DNA from: Ephemeroptericola cinctiostellae
GTDB taxonomy: Bacteria; Pseudomonadota; Gammaproteobacteria; Burkholderiales; Burkholderiaceae
Assembly: GCF_003339525.1 (NCBI RefSeq)
Contig: NZ_CP031124.1
Coordinates: 806,001 to 870,000 of the forward strand
Direction: 5' to 3'
DNA length: 64,000 nt
A program made the position numbers and the translations under genes. Under the pieces are notes generated by a model. It worked only from the letters and a program-made list of their open reading frames with translations, was not told where the DNA came from and made no database searches. Position 1 is the stretch's first letter; each line of letters begins with the position of its first letter. Positions 63,285 to 64,000 of the stretch are shown here, piece after piece.

Positions 63285-64000
63285 ATGCCCCAGCCGTCTT
63301 TTGTCCACCTCCGTTTGCACTCCGAGTTTTCAGTCCAAGATGGCATCACGCGCATCAAAGATGCGGTTAAGCTTGCTGCTGCCGATCAGCAAGGTGCGCT
63401 TGCGCTGACCGATTTGGGCAACACCTTTGGTCTGATTAAATTTTATAAAGCGGCACAAGGCGCGGGTGTCAAGCCCATCATGGGGGCGGATATTTGGTTG
63501 ACCAATGTGGATGACTTGGCGCAGCCGTACCGCATGTTGTTGCTGGTCAAGAATCGTGCGGGTTATTTGCGCTTGTGCGATTTACTCAGCCAAGCCTACT
63601 TGCAATCCGATCGTTTGACGCATGGGCAAATCCATCCCGATTGGTTGACCCAGCATCCAGAGCTCAATGTGGGTTTGATTGCATTGTCGGGGGCGCATGG
63701 GGGCGATGTGGGGCAAGCTTTGCTTAAAGGCAATGTGCCACAAGCGATTGAGCGCGTCAGCCAATGGCGCACTGCTTTTAATCACCAGTATTACATTGAA
63801 GTGCAGCGCCTCGACACCAATGACTCCACCCAACATACCCTGCTTGCGGCTGAGTTGGCGACGGTCACGCACACGCCTTTGGTGGCGACCCATGCGGTGC
63901 AGTTCCTTAAGCCCGAAGACCACCGTGCGCATGAGGCGCGCGTGTGCATCTCACAAGGTGAAATTCTGTCTAATCCACGCCGCCAAGCAGCGTTTTCACC
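63285..64000 (+). CDS. dnaE: DNA polymerase III subunit alpha, N-terminal part (partial)
   Basis: An open frame from ATG at 63285 to the window edge, 238 codons. It starts MPQPSFVHLRLHSEFSVQDGI, the PHP-domain opening of DnaE, followed by ALALTDLGNTFGLIKFYKAAQGAGVKPIMGADIW, LLLVKNRAGYLRLCDLLSQAYL and ATHAVQFLKPEDHRAHEARVCISQGE. The replicative polymerase domain lies beyond the window. It is divergent from gluQ. Confidence 0.95.
   Translation, partial: MPQPSFVHLRLHSEFSVQDGITRIKDAVKLAAADQQGALALTDLGNTFGLIKFYKAAQGAGVKPIMGADIWLTNVDDLAQPYRMLLLVKNRAGYLRLCDLLSQAYLQSDRLTHGQIHPDWLTQHPELNVGLIALSGAHGGDVGQALLKGNVPQAIERVSQWRTAFNHQYYIEVQRLDTNDSTQHTLLAAELATVTHTPLVATHAVQFLKPEDHRAHEARVCISQGEILSNPRRQAAFS

Noticed and set aside
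1..64000. tRNA, rRNA, CRISPR arrays, prophage or toxin-antitoxin genes
   Set aside because: Scanned by eye; no cloverleaf-type sequence, regularly spaced repeat array, phage structural gene or toxin-antitoxin pair was recognised.

Overview
The window reads as a chromosomal segment of a Gram-negative betaproteobacterium, most likely Burkholderiales, of moderate GC. Supporting signs are the dapA-bamC-metallohydrolase order, a hemC-hemD-hemX-hemY block, an Anbu-type protease, a Burkholderiales-style 16-stranded porin, the yceD/rpmF/plsX genes and an LpxH-like hydrolase paired with a GT4 glycosyltransferase. Identification rests on protein motifs and gene order read by eye; no database search was run.

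Layout. 1-9.7 kb: cell-envelope and haem genes (dapA end, bamC, MBL hydrolase, orphan Anbu, GST, hemCD, hemXY, DUF2272 protein). 9.9-12.0 kb: GT4 plus LpxH-like pair on the minus strand. 12.1-25.3 kb: a complete putrescine uptake and catabolism cluster. It holds a PotFGHI-type ABC importer, the gamma-glutamyl route (PuuA, PuuB, PuuC, PuuD) and a SpuC-type transaminase, with a divergent MocR/GntR-aminotransferase regulator. 25.4 kb: cysM.

26.5-47.3 kb: an ABC-transporter-dependent capsule locus. The export and lipid-terminus genes (kpsS; kpsC, a DUF2279 gene, kpsD-, kpsE-, kpsM- and kpsT-like genes) are on the plus strand. Between them lies an eight-gene minus-strand block: cysD, cysNC, a TSUP permease, cysQ, a sulfotransferase-like gene, two very large tandem-domain GT2 proteins and a further glycosyltransferase. 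Together these can make the sulfate donor PAPS, use it, and clear the by-product PAP beside the polymer-building enzymes. The simplest reading is a sulfated capsular polysaccharide, and this is the most notable system in the window. An IS1595-family element closes the locus, inserted in the loop of a long hairpin between kpsT and plsX.

48-64 kb: housekeeping genes (plsX, rpmF, metE with divergent metR, yceD, maf, an RsmI-like methyltransferase, a PLD-family protein, rsmB, purN, a porin, a SemiSWEET, an AtaL-like protein, gluQ and the start of dnaE). metE-metR separates yceD from rpmF-plsX. A roughly 100-nt intergenic transcript unit at 55.7 kb, with promoter, stem-loop, C/U-rich linker and intrinsic terminator, looks like an unannotated small RNA. 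No tRNA, rRNA or CRISPR array was seen.
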